Program-made: the position numbers and the translations under genes
NCBI GenBank assembly: GCA_943787745.1
Contig: CALSNJ010000007.1
Coordinates: 62,001-126,000, forward strand
DNA length: 64,000 bases
Direction of reading: 5' to 3'
Origin: an uncultured Alphaproteobacteria bacterium
GTDB taxonomy: Bacteria; Pseudomonadota; Alphaproteobacteria; UBA6615
Shown: piece after piece, positions 1-8,844 of the stretch
Numbering within the stretch: the first letter of the stretch is position 1
Layout: the number at the start of each line of letters is the position of its first letter
The notes under the pieces: generated by a model
Seen by the model: the letters and a program-made list of their open reading frames with translations, nothing else
What the model was told of the DNA's origin: nothing
Database searches by the model: none

Positions 1-458
1 ACGGTGCCGTCACCAAAGTAGAATTGGCGACCGAGTAGATAGGCGGCATCAGCATAGCCCTGCTCGGCGGATAAACGGTAGAGAATATGCGCTTCGGTAG
101 CATCCTGTCCGCCACCAATTCCTTCTTCAAACATTCGGCCGAGAACGGCTTGCGACGGCGGGTAATTCGAGGAGGCCGATTTTTCGAACCAATCACGGGC
201 AAGTTCGGGGTCTTCATCGACGCCTTCGCCAAGCAGATACATCGTGCCCAGAAGCCATTGCGCGGCCGGGTTGCCACGTTGTGCATCAGGTTCGGCTGCA
301 GCTCTTGCCGCTGTGTAATCCCGGGCTATGTATTTTTCAAAGGCATCACTAAATCCTGCTGAAGCAGAACCGGCGGCCACAATCAGCAAAATGAGAGTGG
401 CAAAAACCAAATCGACTGCGCGCAGCAACCCTGCGTCGTGTCGGCGATACCGAAACAT
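1..458 (-). CDS. Sel1-like (TPR) repeat protein, secreted or membrane-anchored, partial (3' end outside window)
   Basis: The reading frame is open from an ATG at 458 to the left edge, giving 152 codons with no stop. The start has a strong ribosome binding site (GGGGAGG, seven bases upstream). Residues about 16-35 are hydrophobic and look like a signal peptide or N-terminal anchor. After that come repeated alanine/glycine-spaced helices of Sel1 type, for example AAQWLLGTMYLLGEG, ASQAVLG-like and AAYLLGRQFYFGDGT units. Such repeats usually act as protein-protein interaction scaffolds in the envelope or periplasm. The substrate or partner cannot be inferred. It lies downstream of the hydrolase gene at 587-1216 on the same strand, with a 128-base gap. 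Confidence 0.75.
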   Translation of the reverse strand, partial: MFRYRRHDAGLLRAVDLVFATLILLIVAAGSASAGFSDAFEKYIARDYTAARAAAEPDAQRGNPAAQWLLGTMYLLGEGVDEDPELARDWFEKSASSNYPPSQAVLGRMFEEGIGGGQDATEAHILYRLSAEQGYADAAYLLGRQFYFGDGT

Positions 459-477
459 CAAACAGCCTCCCCAGGCC

Positions 478-496
478 GCAGCGCATATTGCGCTGC
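478..496. repeat. Perfect 8-bp inverted repeat with 3-base loop
   Basis: GCAGCGCA-TAT-TGCGCTGC lies 20 bases upstream of the Sel1-repeat gene start at 458. No T-run follows it on the strand being transcribed, so it does not read as an ordinary terminator. It could be a leader hairpin or an operator; function unknown. Confidence 0.45.
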
Positions 497-586
497 AAAA
501 CATACTGCGGCGAGATTACCAAATGTTTGGACGGCGTCTATCAATCTTTTGACCAGTCAACCAATTCGTGAGCGCTGATGTCTCGA

Positions 587-1216
587 TCATGCCGCAAGGC
601 CGCTGACAAAGTCAGTGACAGTGCGCACAGCGAGTTCAAGATTTCCCGTCTCGGTCTGGCCGGATCGTTTTCTGGGTACAAAGGAATGATCGCCGTCGGG
701 TATCCAGGAAATTGTCACGGGATCAGCCAGACCATATCCGGCGACATCTTCCGGGGTGCCGAATGGGTCACGATCGCCCTGGACGATCAGCGTGGGGCGC
801 TTTGCTGCCTGTAGCGGTTCCAGTCGTGTCTTTTCAGGCTTACCGGGGGGGTGGAAGGGGTATCCCAGGCACACCACGGCACTGATGCGAGGCTGATGTT
901 GCGTCTCGGCAGCAAGCATGGCCGCGCTGCGCCCACCCATGGATTTTCCGCCGATCAGCAGAGGGGTTTTGGTTTCACCGATTTCGTCGAGAACGTCGAG
1001 CCAGCGGTTCAGCAGGGTTGGTATGCGTTCTGGTCCCCGGCGTATTCCATCGATCCGACGTTTGGCCATATAAGCGAATTCAAACCGCACCACACGCAGT
1101 CCATCGGCGGCCAAGCCTGCTGCGATGGTGTTCATGTAGGGGGTGTCCATTGGCGCACCTGCGCCATGCGCCAGAATGATCGTCGCCCTTGAATTCTTGG
1201 GGCCGTCGATCAGCAT
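587..1216 (-). CDS. Alpha/beta-hydrolase (KANL3/Tex30-like, dienelactone hydrolase-type fold)
   Basis: This 209-residue cytoplasmic protein has the alpha/beta-hydrolase layout. An oxyanion-region strand LAHGAGAPMD is near residue 15. The nucleophile elbow GGKSMGG has Ser92. GDRDPFG at about 147-153 carries the likely acid, and His177 sits in DGDHSF. This order and size match the short bacterial hydrolases annotated as Tex30/KANL3-like or dienelactone-hydrolase-like. The substrate is unknown. It is 10 bases downstream of the small protein gene on the same strand, so the two are probably cotranscribed. The fold and triad are seen in the sequence; the family name is a judgement. Confidence 0.8.
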   Translation of the reverse strand: MLIDGPKNSRATIILAHGAGAPMDTPYMNTIAAGLAADGLRVVRFEFAYMAKRRIDGIRRGPERIPTLLNRWLDVLDEIGETKTPLLIGGKSMGGRSAAMLAAETQHQPRISAVVCLGYPFHPPGKPEKTRLEPLQAAKRPTLIVQGDRDPFGTPEDVAGYGLADPVTISWIPDGDHSFVPRKRSGQTETGNLELAVRTVTDFVSGLAA

Positions 1217-1226
1217 AGCCGTTCAC

Positions 1227-1445
1227 CTAGTCGTGCGGGGTCAACTGCACCACAGAACTTTTGTTGATGAGGTGCACGGTTCCGCCTTCGTCGACAAATG
1301 GAAAGAATGGCTCGGGAGAATTCATCACGTCCTGGATACGGGACGTTGCCTCCACAAAAACCTGACCGCGAAACTGCGTCCCATCCTGCAACGAAACGTC
1401 GGCATGCACGCGCACTTTGGGAACTTTCGGAAAGCGAATGGCCAT
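1227..1445 (-). CDS. Small conserved-looking protein of unknown function (72 aa)
   Basis: This short soluble protein begins MAIRFPKVPK and alternates beta-strand-like segments: RVHADVSLQDGTQFRGQVFV, then a segment ending in GGTVHLINKSSVVQLTP. The pattern (an opening strand, a GxVFV strand, then a hydrophobic LINK-type strand) resembles small beta-rich DUF proteins of alphaproteobacteria, but I cannot name a function. It is spaced 10 bases from the hydrolase downstream and is divergent from the amidase gene at 1533. I called it because of its composition, its tight spacing and the lack of a competing frame. Confidence 0.6.
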   Translation of the reverse strand: MAIRFPKVPKVRVHADVSLQDGTQFRGQVFVEATSRIQDVMNSPEPFFPFVDEGGTVHLINKSSVVQLTPHD

Positions 1446-1532
1446 CGATTTGTCCGTTCCAATTCATCTCTCGCGCACACAATGCGCGCGATGCTCTGCT
1501 AAGATGGGCCGCAAACGGTTTAGGAGTGGTAA

Positions 1533-2951
1533 ATGTCTTCATCAGAATTGATCTCCATGAGTGCCCGCGAGGCGGTTTCTCGCCTGAAATCGGGCGAGGT
1601 TACACCTCTGGAGCTGATTGATGCGGCCGAAGAGCGCATCGCTGTCGTCGATCCAGCCGTCAACGCGCTTCCCACGCTTTGCATGGATATGGCGCGAGCG
1701 GCAGCCAAGTCGATGACGGTGCCTGATGATCCCGGGCCGGGCTGGCTTGGCGGCCTGCCCATCGTGGTGAAAGACGTTACCGATGTGAAGGGGGTCCGCA
1801 CCACACATGGATCGCCGATCTTTGCCGAAAATATCTCCGAGCGTGATGATATTTCTGTTGAGGTGCTCAAACGCAACGGCGCTATCGTGATCGGCAAATC
1901 GAACACGCCGGAATTTGCGGCGGGCGCAAACACCTTCAACGAGGTTTTTGGCAAGACGCTGAACCCATGGAACACAGACATGACCTGCGGTGGTTCTTCG
2001 GGTGGGGCAGCGGTTGCTGTGGCGACGGGTATGTCGTGGCTGGCGACCGGAACTGATCTGGGTGGGTCGCTTCGCACACCAGCCAGTTTCTGTTCGGTTG
2101 TCGGGTTGCGACCCAGTCCGGGCCGGGTGGCTGCCGGTCCGCAGCGCGATCCGTTCCAGAGTCTGTCCATGAATGGTCCGATTGCGCGGAATGTTTTGGA
2201 TGTGGCGCTGATGCTGGACGCCGAAGTGGGTGGTGATGCGCGCTTCCCCTTGGCATTGGAAGCGCCTTTGCGATCCTTTCAGGAAGCCGCACTGAATCCG
2301 CTGACCCCGCCGCGTATTGGGTTTACCCCGGATTTGGGGATTGGGCCGGTTGATCCTGAAGTGGCCGAAATTTGTCGCGCAGGCGCAACACGCTTTGCAG
2401 AAGCGGGCGCCATTGTCGAAGAATCCACACCCGATTTCTCCGGCGCGCTCGATACCTTTCAGACATTGCGTGCATCCGCTTTTGTTGTGAACCGGGCGCC
2501 GCTGCTCGAAAAACATCGCGACAAGATGAAGCCGGAAATGATCTGGAATATTGAAAAAGGTATGGCGCAATCCAGTGGTGATTTGTCAATCGCCCTGCGT
2601 GAACGCGGTGCGCTTTACCAGCGCGTTGCAGCATGGTTTGAGGATTATGACGTGCTTGCCTGTCCGGCGGCGATCGTCCCGCCTTTTGATGTGGATATGC
2701 GCTATGTCGAGCGCGTGGGCGCGTATGAGTTCGCGAACTATGTCGACTGGCTCTACATCACCTTTGCAATCACGCTGACCGGTTGCCCGGCCATATCGGT
2801 GCCGATTGGCTTCACCGCGTCCGGCCTGCCTGTTGGTCTTCAGCTGGTCGGTCGTCCGCGCAGCGAGGCTGAACTTCTGAGCTTCGCCGCCCGGCTGGAA
2901 GAGATCGTCGATGTTTCACCCGTTGCGCCGATTGATCCGCGTTCCGCCTGA
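1533..2951 (+). CDS. Amidase, amidase-signature (AS) family
   Basis: A 472-residue member of the Ser-cisSer-Lys amidase family, which hydrolyses amides to acids and ammonia. The catalytic lysine is Lys80 in GLPIVVKDVTDVKG. The glycine/serine-rich loop TCGGSSGGAA supplies the cis-serine Ser155, and the nucleophile is Ser179 in DLGGSLRTPA. The 24-residue spacing between the two serines fits the family. Length and the C-terminal ISVPIG and GLPVGLQLVG segments are also typical. The start is preceded by TAGGAG. No Asn/Gln-tRNA amidotransferase partners are nearby, so a stand-alone catabolic or detoxifying amidase is more likely than gatA. Substrate unknown. Confidence 0.88.
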   Translation: MSSSELISMSAREAVSRLKSGEVTPLELIDAAEERIAVVDPAVNALPTLCMDMARAAAKSMTVPDDPGPGWLGGLPIVVKDVTDVKGVRTTHGSPIFAENISERDDISVEVLKRNGAIVIGKSNTPEFAAGANTFNEVFGKTLNPWNTDMTCGGSSGGAAVAVATGMSWLATGTDLGGSLRTPASFCSVVGLRPSPGRVAAGPQRDPFQSLSMNGPIARNVLDVALMLDAEVGGDARFPLALEAPLRSFQEAALNPLTPPRIGFTPDLGIGPVDPEVAEICRAGATRFAEAGAIVEESTPDFSGALDTFQTLRASAFVVNRAPLLEKHRDKMKPEMIWNIEKGMAQSSGDLSIALRERGALYQRVAAWFEDYDVLACPAAIVPPFDVDMRYVERVGAYEFANYVDWLYITFAITLTGCPAISVPIGFTASGLPVGLQLVGRPRSEAELLSFAARLEEIVDVSPVAPIDPRSA

Positions 2952-3066
2952 GTTATTTGCTGACGCAAACGCAATGCGTTCAACACAAAAGCGCAGGTAA
3001 ACCCTTGCGTTTGGGGATATTGCAACGCAACATGTGCTGCATCGCACAATAAATTGAGAGATTTCC
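2952..3066 (+). promoter_or_regulatory. Upstream region of the MaoC gene with several GCAA/TTGC dyads
   Basis: The 115-base gap holds four short dyads: TTTGC-N4-GCAAA (2956-2969), AACGCA-A-TGCGTT (2968-2980), TTGC-N3-GCAA (3020-3030) and GTGC-N6-GCAC (3034-3047). The last sits on a possible -10 (CACAAT, 3045-3050), with TTGCAA at 3020-3025 as a loose -35. TGC/GCA-rich dyads of this kind are reported for PhaR-type polyhydroxyalkanoate regulators, which would suit a PhaJ-like gene. The regulator assignment is inference. Confidence 0.4.
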
Positions 3067-3546
3067 ATGTCCGTTGACGTTGTTGAGCCTGCGGCGGCTG
3101 CCAAGCCGAGTGTTATTGAAGAACTGAGCGGCTATTTCTTCGAGGACCTGAAGGTCGGTATGACAGCTGTTTATGCGCGCACGATCGGTCCGGCTGATTT
3201 GGTGATGTTTGCGGGTATTTCGGGTGATACCAATCCCATGCACCTGAACGAGGAATATGCGGGCCAGACCATGTTCGCGGGCACCATCGCCCATGGCATG
3301 TTGTGTTCGAGTTTCATTTCAACGGTGGTCGGCACCCGTTTGCCTGGGCCGGGTTGTGTTTACGTCAGCCAGACCTTGAAATTCAAAGCTCCGGTTCGTC
3401 CCGGCGATACGGTGACGGCCCGTGCGACAGTGACAGAGCTCGTCCCCGGCAAGAATCGCGCAATTCTGGAGACGATCTGTACGGTTGGTGACAAGGTCGT
3501 CATTTCCGGCGAAGCACAGGTATTGGTTCCCCAAAAGAATTCGTAA
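3067..3546 (+). CDS. MaoC-family (R)-specific enoyl-CoA hydratase-like protein
   Basis: A 159-residue single hot-dog domain. The hydratase motif is intact: FAGISGDTNPMHLN carries the Asp54/His59 pair expected to activate water. The central GTIAHGM helix and a later PGDTVTARATV strand complete the fold. Relatives hydrate trans-2-enoyl-CoA to (R)-3-hydroxyacyl-CoA, linking fatty-acid oxidation to polyhydroxyalkanoate synthesis (PhaJ), or act on other CoA thioesters. The first 20 residues are a variable extension. It is a single gene between amidase and ribF with a dyad-rich upstream region. PhaJ is plausible but unproven, since MaoC proteins have several substrates. Confidence 0.82.
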   Translation: MSVDVVEPAAAAKPSVIEELSGYFFEDLKVGMTAVYARTIGPADLVMFAGISGDTNPMHLNEEYAGQTMFAGTIAHGMLCSSFISTVVGTRLPGPGCVYVSQTLKFKAPVRPGDTVTARATVTELVPGKNRAILETICTVGDKVVISGEAQVLVPQKNS

Positions 3547-3615
3547 TACACCGCGCGGTCCAGGATCGGACGTGTTTGGCTTGATTGCTGCCCGGCTGGA
3601 AGGTACATCGCGCCC

Positions 3616-4593
3616 ATGCGTATTCTCCGACACTTCACCGGTGTGCCCGCGGCCGACAAGGGCGCTGTCATTGCATTGGGAAATTTTGATGGTTTACATC
3701 GTGGCCATCAGCATGTGATTGCAACGGCGCGGGACATTGCGCGCGCCGATGGGCGAAAGTTTGGCATCCTGACATTCGAACCACATCCCCGAACCTATTT
3801 TGGCAAGGAGAGCGAACCGTTTCGCCTGACACCGTTCCGGATCAAGGTTCGTGAGTTGCAGGCTTTGGGAGCGGATTTGCTTTTCGTGCTTCGCTTTGAT
3901 GGGTCTATCGCAAAGCGCCCGGCAGATAGTTTTGTCACGGACATCCTGCATGAAGGCATAGGCGCCTCGCATGTTGTTGTGGGCTATGACTTTGCGTTTG
4001 GTGCAGGTCGTGAGGGGAATCCCGAATATCTGGCCGCCCGCGCCGAAGAATTGGGGTTTCGCGCGTCTGCTGTGCAGCCGGCACGTGATGAAGTGGAGGA
4101 AATATATTCCTCCACCCTGATCCGGAAATATCTCCAGAATGGCCAGCCCCAGCGTGCCGCCGCGTTGCTCGGTCATTTATGGGAGGTTGAGGGCCGTGTT
4201 CGCGAAGGGCGCCAGTTGGGCCGAACCATTGGGTTTCCGACGGCGAATGTCGATATGGGGGAATCCATCATTCCCGCGATCGGGGTGTATTCGATTCGCG
4301 CAGGCGTTCGGACGGAAACCGGAATTCGCTGGCATGATGGTGTCGCCAATCTTGGCGTGCGCCCGACGGTCGATGGTGACGGTCTCGTGTTGGAGGTCCA
4401 TCTGTTTGACTTTGAGGGTGATCTCTATGACAGCTATCTGCGTGTCGCGTTTGTTGACTACCTGCGCGCGGAGAAAAAGTTCAATGGGCTGGATGAATTG
4501 AAAGCACAAATCGCCGAGGATTCACGACAGGCCCGCGAACTGCATCTTGCGCGCGCGCTCGGCGCGGGTGATTTTGTCGGCGAGGATATGTAA
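3616..4593 (+). CDS. ribF: Bifunctional riboflavin kinase / FMN adenylyltransferase
   Basis: A 325-residue protein that converts riboflavin to FMN and FMN to FAD. The N-terminal nucleotidyltransferase domain shows GNFDGLHRGH (residues 22-31), FEPHPR, and the ISSTLIR-like segment YSSTLIRKYL before residue 180. The C-terminal riboflavin kinase domain has GRTIGFPTANV near residue 200 and the conserved GVRPTVDG and EVHLFDF segments. The length is normal for the family. It is followed by ileS after 73 bases and then by lspA, an order common in proteobacteria, so the three are probably cotranscribed. Confidence 0.96.
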   Translation: MRILRHFTGVPAADKGAVIALGNFDGLHRGHQHVIATARDIARADGRKFGILTFEPHPRTYFGKESEPFRLTPFRIKVRELQALGADLLFVLRFDGSIAKRPADSFVTDILHEGIGASHVVVGYDFAFGAGREGNPEYLAARAEELGFRASAVQPARDEVEEIYSSTLIRKYLQNGQPQRAAALLGHLWEVEGRVREGRQLGRTIGFPTANVDMGESIIPAIGVYSIRAGVRTETGIRWHDGVANLGVRPTVDGDGLVLEVHLFDFEGDLYDSYLRVAFVDYLRAEKKFNGLDELKAQIAEDSRQARELHLARALGAGDFVGEDM

Positions 4594-4666
4594 AACCCTG
4601 AATGTCCGGCGGTTGCCGCGACGTTCACCTCGCTCTATAAGCCGCCCGATTACTTGGGAACAAAAC

Positions 4667-7507
4667 ATGGCCATCGATTACAAGGACACTGTCTTCCTTC
4701 CGAAGACCGATTTTCCGATGCGTGCCGGCTTGCCGAAGAAGGAGCCGGAGCTTCTTGCACGCTGGTCGGAGCTCGATCTGTTTGCGCGTCAGCGCGCAGC
4801 ATCTGCCGGTCGTGAACCGTTCATCCTGCATGACGGTCCACCTTACGCGAATGGTCATCTGCATATTGGCCATGCCCTGAACAAGATCCTGAAAGACGTG
4901 ATCAATCGGTCACAACAGATGATGGGTCGGGATTCCAACTATGTTCCGGGCTGGGATTGTCATGGCCTGCCGATCGAGTGGAAGATCGAGGAAAAATATC
5001 GTGCCGAAGGGCAGAACAAGGACGATGTTCCCATCCTTGAGTTCCGCAATGAGTGCCGGGAGTTTGCCGCGCATTGGGTCGGGGTTCAGTCGGAGGAATT
5101 CCAGCGTCTGGGTGTTCTGGGCAACTGGGCTGACCCTTATACAACGATGGCATATCCGGCCGAGGCGCAGATTGCCCGGGAGATTGCCAAGTTTGCGATG
5201 AATGGCGGCCTTTATCGTGGTGCGCGTCCGGTGTTGTGGTCTGTGGTTGAAAAGACGGCCTTGGCAGACGCAGAAGTCGAATACGAGGACCACACGTCAC
5301 CGTCGATCTATGTGCGCTTTCCTGTTGTGCAGGCCGCTGATCCGGCTGTTGAGGGCGCGGCGATCGTCATCTGGACCACGACGCCTTGGACAATCCCGGG
5401 CAACCGGGCCATCGCTGTTGGCCCCGAGCTTGATTATGTGCGCATCGCTGTCACCGACGTGACCGAGCACAGCCGTGCGGTTATCGGGGATGAACTGATT
5501 CTGTCTGTCGCGCTGCTGGAAGCAGCCTGCAAGGATATGGGTATCGAGGGGCATCGAGAGGTGCTGCGCCTGAAAGGTGATGCTGTCACCGGAACGGTTT
5601 GCGCGCATCCCCTGCGTGCCAAGGGCTTTGAGCATGATGTGCCGGTCTATGAGGCTGGGTTCGTGACGACAGAGCAGGGCACGGGGTTCGTCCATATTGC
5701 ACCCAGCCATGGTGAGGATGACTTCCATCTGGGCCGGGCCCATGGGCTGGCTGTCCCTGATATGGTCGACGGTGACGGCTGCTACTTCGAGCATGTCCCC
5801 TTGTTTGCCGGCATGGCCGTCCTGACCTCGGAGGGCAAGGACGGCGAAGCCAATGGCGCGGTGATGAGTGCGCTCGAGGGCGAGAACAGCCTGCTGGGTC
5901 GTCGCAAACTGGTTCACTCCTATCCGCATTCCTGGCGCTCAAAGGCGCCATTGATTTTTCGCAACACCTCCCAGTGGTTCATCTCCATGGAGACGAACGA
6001 TCTGCGCGACAAGGCGCTTAGCGCAATTGCAGAGACCCGGTTTGTGCCGGCACAGGGCCAGACGCGCTTGCGGTCCATGATCGAAAGCCGCCCAGACTGG
6101 TGCATCTCGCGTCAGCGCGCCTGGGGCGTTCCCATCCCGGTCTTTGTAAACAAGAAAACCGGTGAAATTCTCCGGGATCAGGCGGTGTTTGACCGGATCG
6201 CTGAAGCGTTCGAAGAAGAAGGTGGTGATGCCTGGTTCGCCAGCCCGCCGGCACGTTTCCTTGGTAATGAGTACGATGCCGAGGACTACGAACAGGTGCG
6301 CGACATCGTCGACGTCTGGTTCGATTCTGGTTCGACCCACGCCTTCGTTCTGGAAGACCGTGATGATCTGCAATGGCCGGCTTCGCTCTACCTTGAAGGC
6401 TCGGACCAGCATCGTGGCTGGTTCCACTCTTCGCTACTGGAATCCTGTGGGACGCGCGGACGTGCGCCCTATGATGCGGTGCTGACCCATGGGTTTGTGA
6501 TGGCCGAGGATGGCCGGAAGATGTCGAAGTCCCGTGGGACCGATGTGTCCCCACAGGACACCGTTGAGCAATTGGGTGCGGATATCCTGCGCATCTGGGT
6601 TGTTGGCTCGGACTATTCCGAAGATCTGCGGGTTGGCCCCGAGATCCTGAAATATCAGGCCGATCTCTACCGTCGTATTCGCAATACGCTGCGGTACTTG
6701 CTCGGCAATCTCGATGGGTTCGATGCGGGTGAGCGGGTCGACATCTCCGAGATGCCGGAGCTTGAGCGCTGGGTTTTGCACCGGATCTGGGAAATGGATC
6801 AACTGGTTCGCAAAACCACGGATGAATTTGAGTTCCATGAGCAGTGGACAGCGCTGCATAATTTCTGCGCTGTCGAGCTTTCTGCCTTCTTCTTTGATAT
6901 CCGCAAGGACGCTCTCTATTGCGACGGTGACGATAGTCTTCGCCGCCGCGCTGCGCGGACGGTACTTGATACTCTTTTCTCTCACCTGACGGCCTGGCTC
7001 GCACCAATGATGTGTTTCACCGCTGAGGAGGCCTGGCTCGCGCGGGCGGGCGCGGATGATGCCGAAAGTGTCCATTTGCGCACATACCCCGATGTGCCGG
7101 ATGCATGGCGCGATGATGTGCTGGCTGCGAAATGGGAGAAAATTCGTCGACTGCGTCGCGTCGTGACCGGTGCGCTGGAAATCGAGCGTGCCGAGAAACG
7201 TATCGGCTCGAGCCTGCAGGCAGCACCCACTGTCTATGCGGATGCAGACACGATTGCGGCCATGGACGGCGTCGATCTCGCTGAAATCTCAATTACATCA
7301 GCGGCGGAACTGGTTGCAGGTGACGTACCTTCGGATGCTTTTACGCTTGATGATATTGAAGGTATTGGTGTTTTGCCTGCTCTGGCAGAAGGTGAAAAAT
7401 GCGCGCGTTGCTGGCAGGTCCTGCCGGATGTTGGCAGTCACGCCGAAGAAGATATTTGTGGACGGTGCGCAAGTGCCGTGACCAACAAGAAGGAGGCCGC
7501 TGCGTAA
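4667..7507 (+). CDS. ileS: Isoleucyl-tRNA synthetase
   Basis: A class Ia aminoacyl-tRNA synthetase that charges tRNA-Ile. I chose the ATG at 4667 (MAIDYKDTVF) because it gives a normal N-terminus of 946 residues; the same frame is open further upstream into ribF. The HIGH motif is in NGHLHIGHAL (residues 62-71) and the KMSKS loop is KMSKSRGTD. A large CP1 editing domain lies between them (TTTPWTIPGNRAI). The C-terminus has the zinc-binding pairs CARCWQ and CGRC typical of bacterial IleRS. It sits in the ribF-ileS-lspA block, with lspA starting 15 bases after its stop. Confidence 0.97.
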   Translation: MAIDYKDTVFLPKTDFPMRAGLPKKEPELLARWSELDLFARQRAASAGREPFILHDGPPYANGHLHIGHALNKILKDVINRSQQMMGRDSNYVPGWDCHGLPIEWKIEEKYRAEGQNKDDVPILEFRNECREFAAHWVGVQSEEFQRLGVLGNWADPYTTMAYPAEAQIAREIAKFAMNGGLYRGARPVLWSVVEKTALADAEVEYEDHTSPSIYVRFPVVQAADPAVEGAAIVIWTTTPWTIPGNRAIAVGPELDYVRIAVTDVTEHSRAVIGDELILSVALLEAACKDMGIEGHREVLRLKGDAVTGTVCAHPLRAKGFEHDVPVYEAGFVTTEQGTGFVHIAPSHGEDDFHLGRAHGLAVPDMVDGDGCYFEHVPLFAGMAVLTSEGKDGEANGAVMSALEGENSLLGRRKLVHSYPHSWRSKAPLIFRNTSQWFISMETNDLRDKALSAIAETRFVPAQGQTRLRSMIESRPDWCISRQRAWGVPIPVFVNKKTGEILRDQAVFDRIAEAFEEEGGDAWFASPPARFLGNEYDAEDYEQVRDIVDVWFDSGSTHAFVLEDRDDLQWPASLYLEGSDQHRGWFHSSLLESCGTRGRAPYDAVLTHGFVMAEDGRKMSKSRGTDVSPQDTVEQLGADILRIWVVGSDYSEDLRVGPEILKYQADLYRRIRNTLRYLLGNLDGFDAGERVDISEMPELERWVLHRIWEMDQLVRKTTDEFEFHEQWTALHNFCAVELSAFFFDIRKDALYCDGDDSLRRRAARTVLDTLFSHLTAWLAPMMCFTAEEAWLARAGADDAESVHLRTYPDVPDAWRDDVLAAKWEKIRRLRRVVTGALEIERAEKRIGSSLQAAPTVYADADTIAAMDGVDLAEISITSAAELVAGDVPSDAFTLDDIEGIGVLPALAEGEKCARCWQVLPDVGSHAEEDICGRCASAVTNKKEAAA

Positions 7508-7522
7508 GGCGGCGATCCATAG

Positions 7523-7990
7523 ATGCCACGCTGGTCCATAATCGTAATCGGGCTTCTGATCGTCATTGATCAGGTGGTGAAGCACTGGATGCTTGCCCTG
7601 TTATTCGATCCACCGCGTGTTCTGGAGGTGACCGGGTTTTTCAATCTGGTGCCAGTCTGGAATTCCGGGATAAGCTTCGGTCTGTTTGGGAATTCCAGTG
7701 CTTCACGCTGGATACTGGTTGGTCTTGCGCTGGTCATTGTCGTTGTGTTGCTTGTCTGGCTACGCCGCGCCGGAACCGGTGTTGTCGTCTTCGCGCTGGT
7801 TCTTGTGGTGGGTGGCGCTCTGAGCAATGTTGTTGATCGTGTCCTTTATGGAGCGGTGATTGATTTTGTGGACATTCATGGCTTTGGGTTTCACTGGCCA
7901 GCCTTCAATATCGCCGACATGTCTATTGTGATCGGGACGGCGCTGTTACTTTATGACGGCTTGTTCGGACCCCAGCGTGCGATAAAATAA
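7523..7990 (+). CDS. lspA: Prolipoprotein signal peptidase (signal peptidase II)
   Basis: A 155-residue inner-membrane aspartyl protease that removes signal peptides from diacylglyceryl-modified prolipoproteins. Four hydrophobic segments are visible. The family's conserved stretches are all present: DQVVKHW near residue 15, the asparagine-rich FNLVPVWNSG, NVVDRVLYG, and the catalytic aspartates Asp114 (VIDF) and Asp132 (FNIADMS). It follows ileS directly. The next gene encodes a lipoprotein, a fitting substrate, although LspA acts on all of the cell's lipoproteins. Confidence 0.96.
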   Translation: MPRWSIIVIGLLIVIDQVVKHWMLALLFDPPRVLEVTGFFNLVPVWNSGISFGLFGNSSASRWILVGLALVIVVVLLVWLRRAGTGVVVFALVLVVGGALSNVVDRVLYGAVIDFVDIHGFGFHWPAFNIADMSIVIGTALLLYDGLFGPQRAIK

Positions 7991-8037
7991 ACTGCCCTCT
8001 CGAATCTAAGCGCAAACACGCTATATTGAGGATTGAA

Positions 8038-8712
8038 ATGCTGAAGCGAATGACCTCTCTGATAGAACGCCCGTCTGCGCGCATGCCGCGCGTGTCGCTG
8101 GTCGTCCTGACGCTGGCAGCAATATCCCTGTCTGCTTGTGGTGATTCGACGAAGCGCGCTCTGGGTCTTGAACGCACACCGCCTGATGAGTTTGCGGTGG
8201 TTCCAAGGGCGCCTCTCTCTCAGCCACCCGATTTTAGTCTGCGTCCCCCGCGTCCGGGTGCCGAGGATCTGACGACCCTTTCGACACGTGAGCAGGCGCG
8301 ACAGGCTGTGTTTCGCAGTGACGGTGCGACCGGGTCCACATCGGGCAGCACCCGAACCGGTTCGGAGCGGCTACGTTTCGGAAGTGGGCCTGCCACACAG
8401 GCTGCACCTCGTGAAGGCGTCACCCGGAACACAACGGGCGAATCGGCGTTGTTGTCACGAGCAGGTGCGCTGGAAACAGACCCCCTGATCCGGAGCCAGA
8501 TCGATCGCGAAAGTGATGTTCTTGTGGAGGAAAACGAGAACTTCGTTCGCAATCTGCTTGGCCTGAAGCAGGATTCACCAGCCGCCGTTGTTGATGCAGA
8601 TGCCGAAGCACGGCGAATCCGTGAAGCCCAGGCTCTTGGGGTTCCGCCTTCTGAAGGTGCCGATACCCCGACGATCGAACGCAGTGGCAACAGCCTGCTC
8701 AAAATCTTCTAG
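8038..8712 (+). CDS. DUF3035 family lipoprotein
   Basis: A 224-residue envelope lipoprotein of unknown function, typical of alphaproteobacteria. The ATG at 8038 has GAGG five bases upstream and is preferred over an in-frame TTG at 8026. After a basic start, residues about 18-34 are hydrophobic and end in LSAC, a lipobox whose cysteine would be lipidated. Then comes the family-typical stretch DEFAVVPRAPLSQPPDF, a proline-rich PPRPG, and a Ser/Thr/Gly-rich, probably disordered C-terminal half. It sits between lspA and two M16 peptidases, a common alphaproteobacterial order; the functional link is not known. Confidence 0.85.
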   Translation: MLKRMTSLIERPSARMPRVSLVVLTLAAISLSACGDSTKRALGLERTPPDEFAVVPRAPLSQPPDFSLRPPRPGAEDLTTLSTREQARQAVFRSDGATGSTSGSTRTGSERLRFGSGPATQAAPREGVTRNTTGESALLSRAGALETDPLIRSQIDRESDVLVEENENFVRNLLGLKQDSPAAVVDADAEARRIREAQALGVPPSEGADTPTIERSGNSLLKIF

Positions 8713-8844
8713 CGGATTTTCCGCCCTATTTTCTCCGTAAAGTCGCGTGAAAGTGAGCAATAGCTCGCAGGTTCACCCATTGCAGGTGGCCGTCGGCGTG
8801 CCATATCTGGTTGCGTAGTTGTTGTCTTGAGAAGGGTGTGTCCG

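Noticed and set aside
1542-2570. A 342-codon minus-strand frame inside the amidase gene
   Set aside because: Antisense to a complete amidase with all catalytic residues; composition typical of a shadow frame.
8712-8724. GCGGA/TCCGC hairpin after the DUF3035 gene as a terminator
   Set aside because: Only five base pairs and a weak, interrupted T-rich tail; not strong enough to list.
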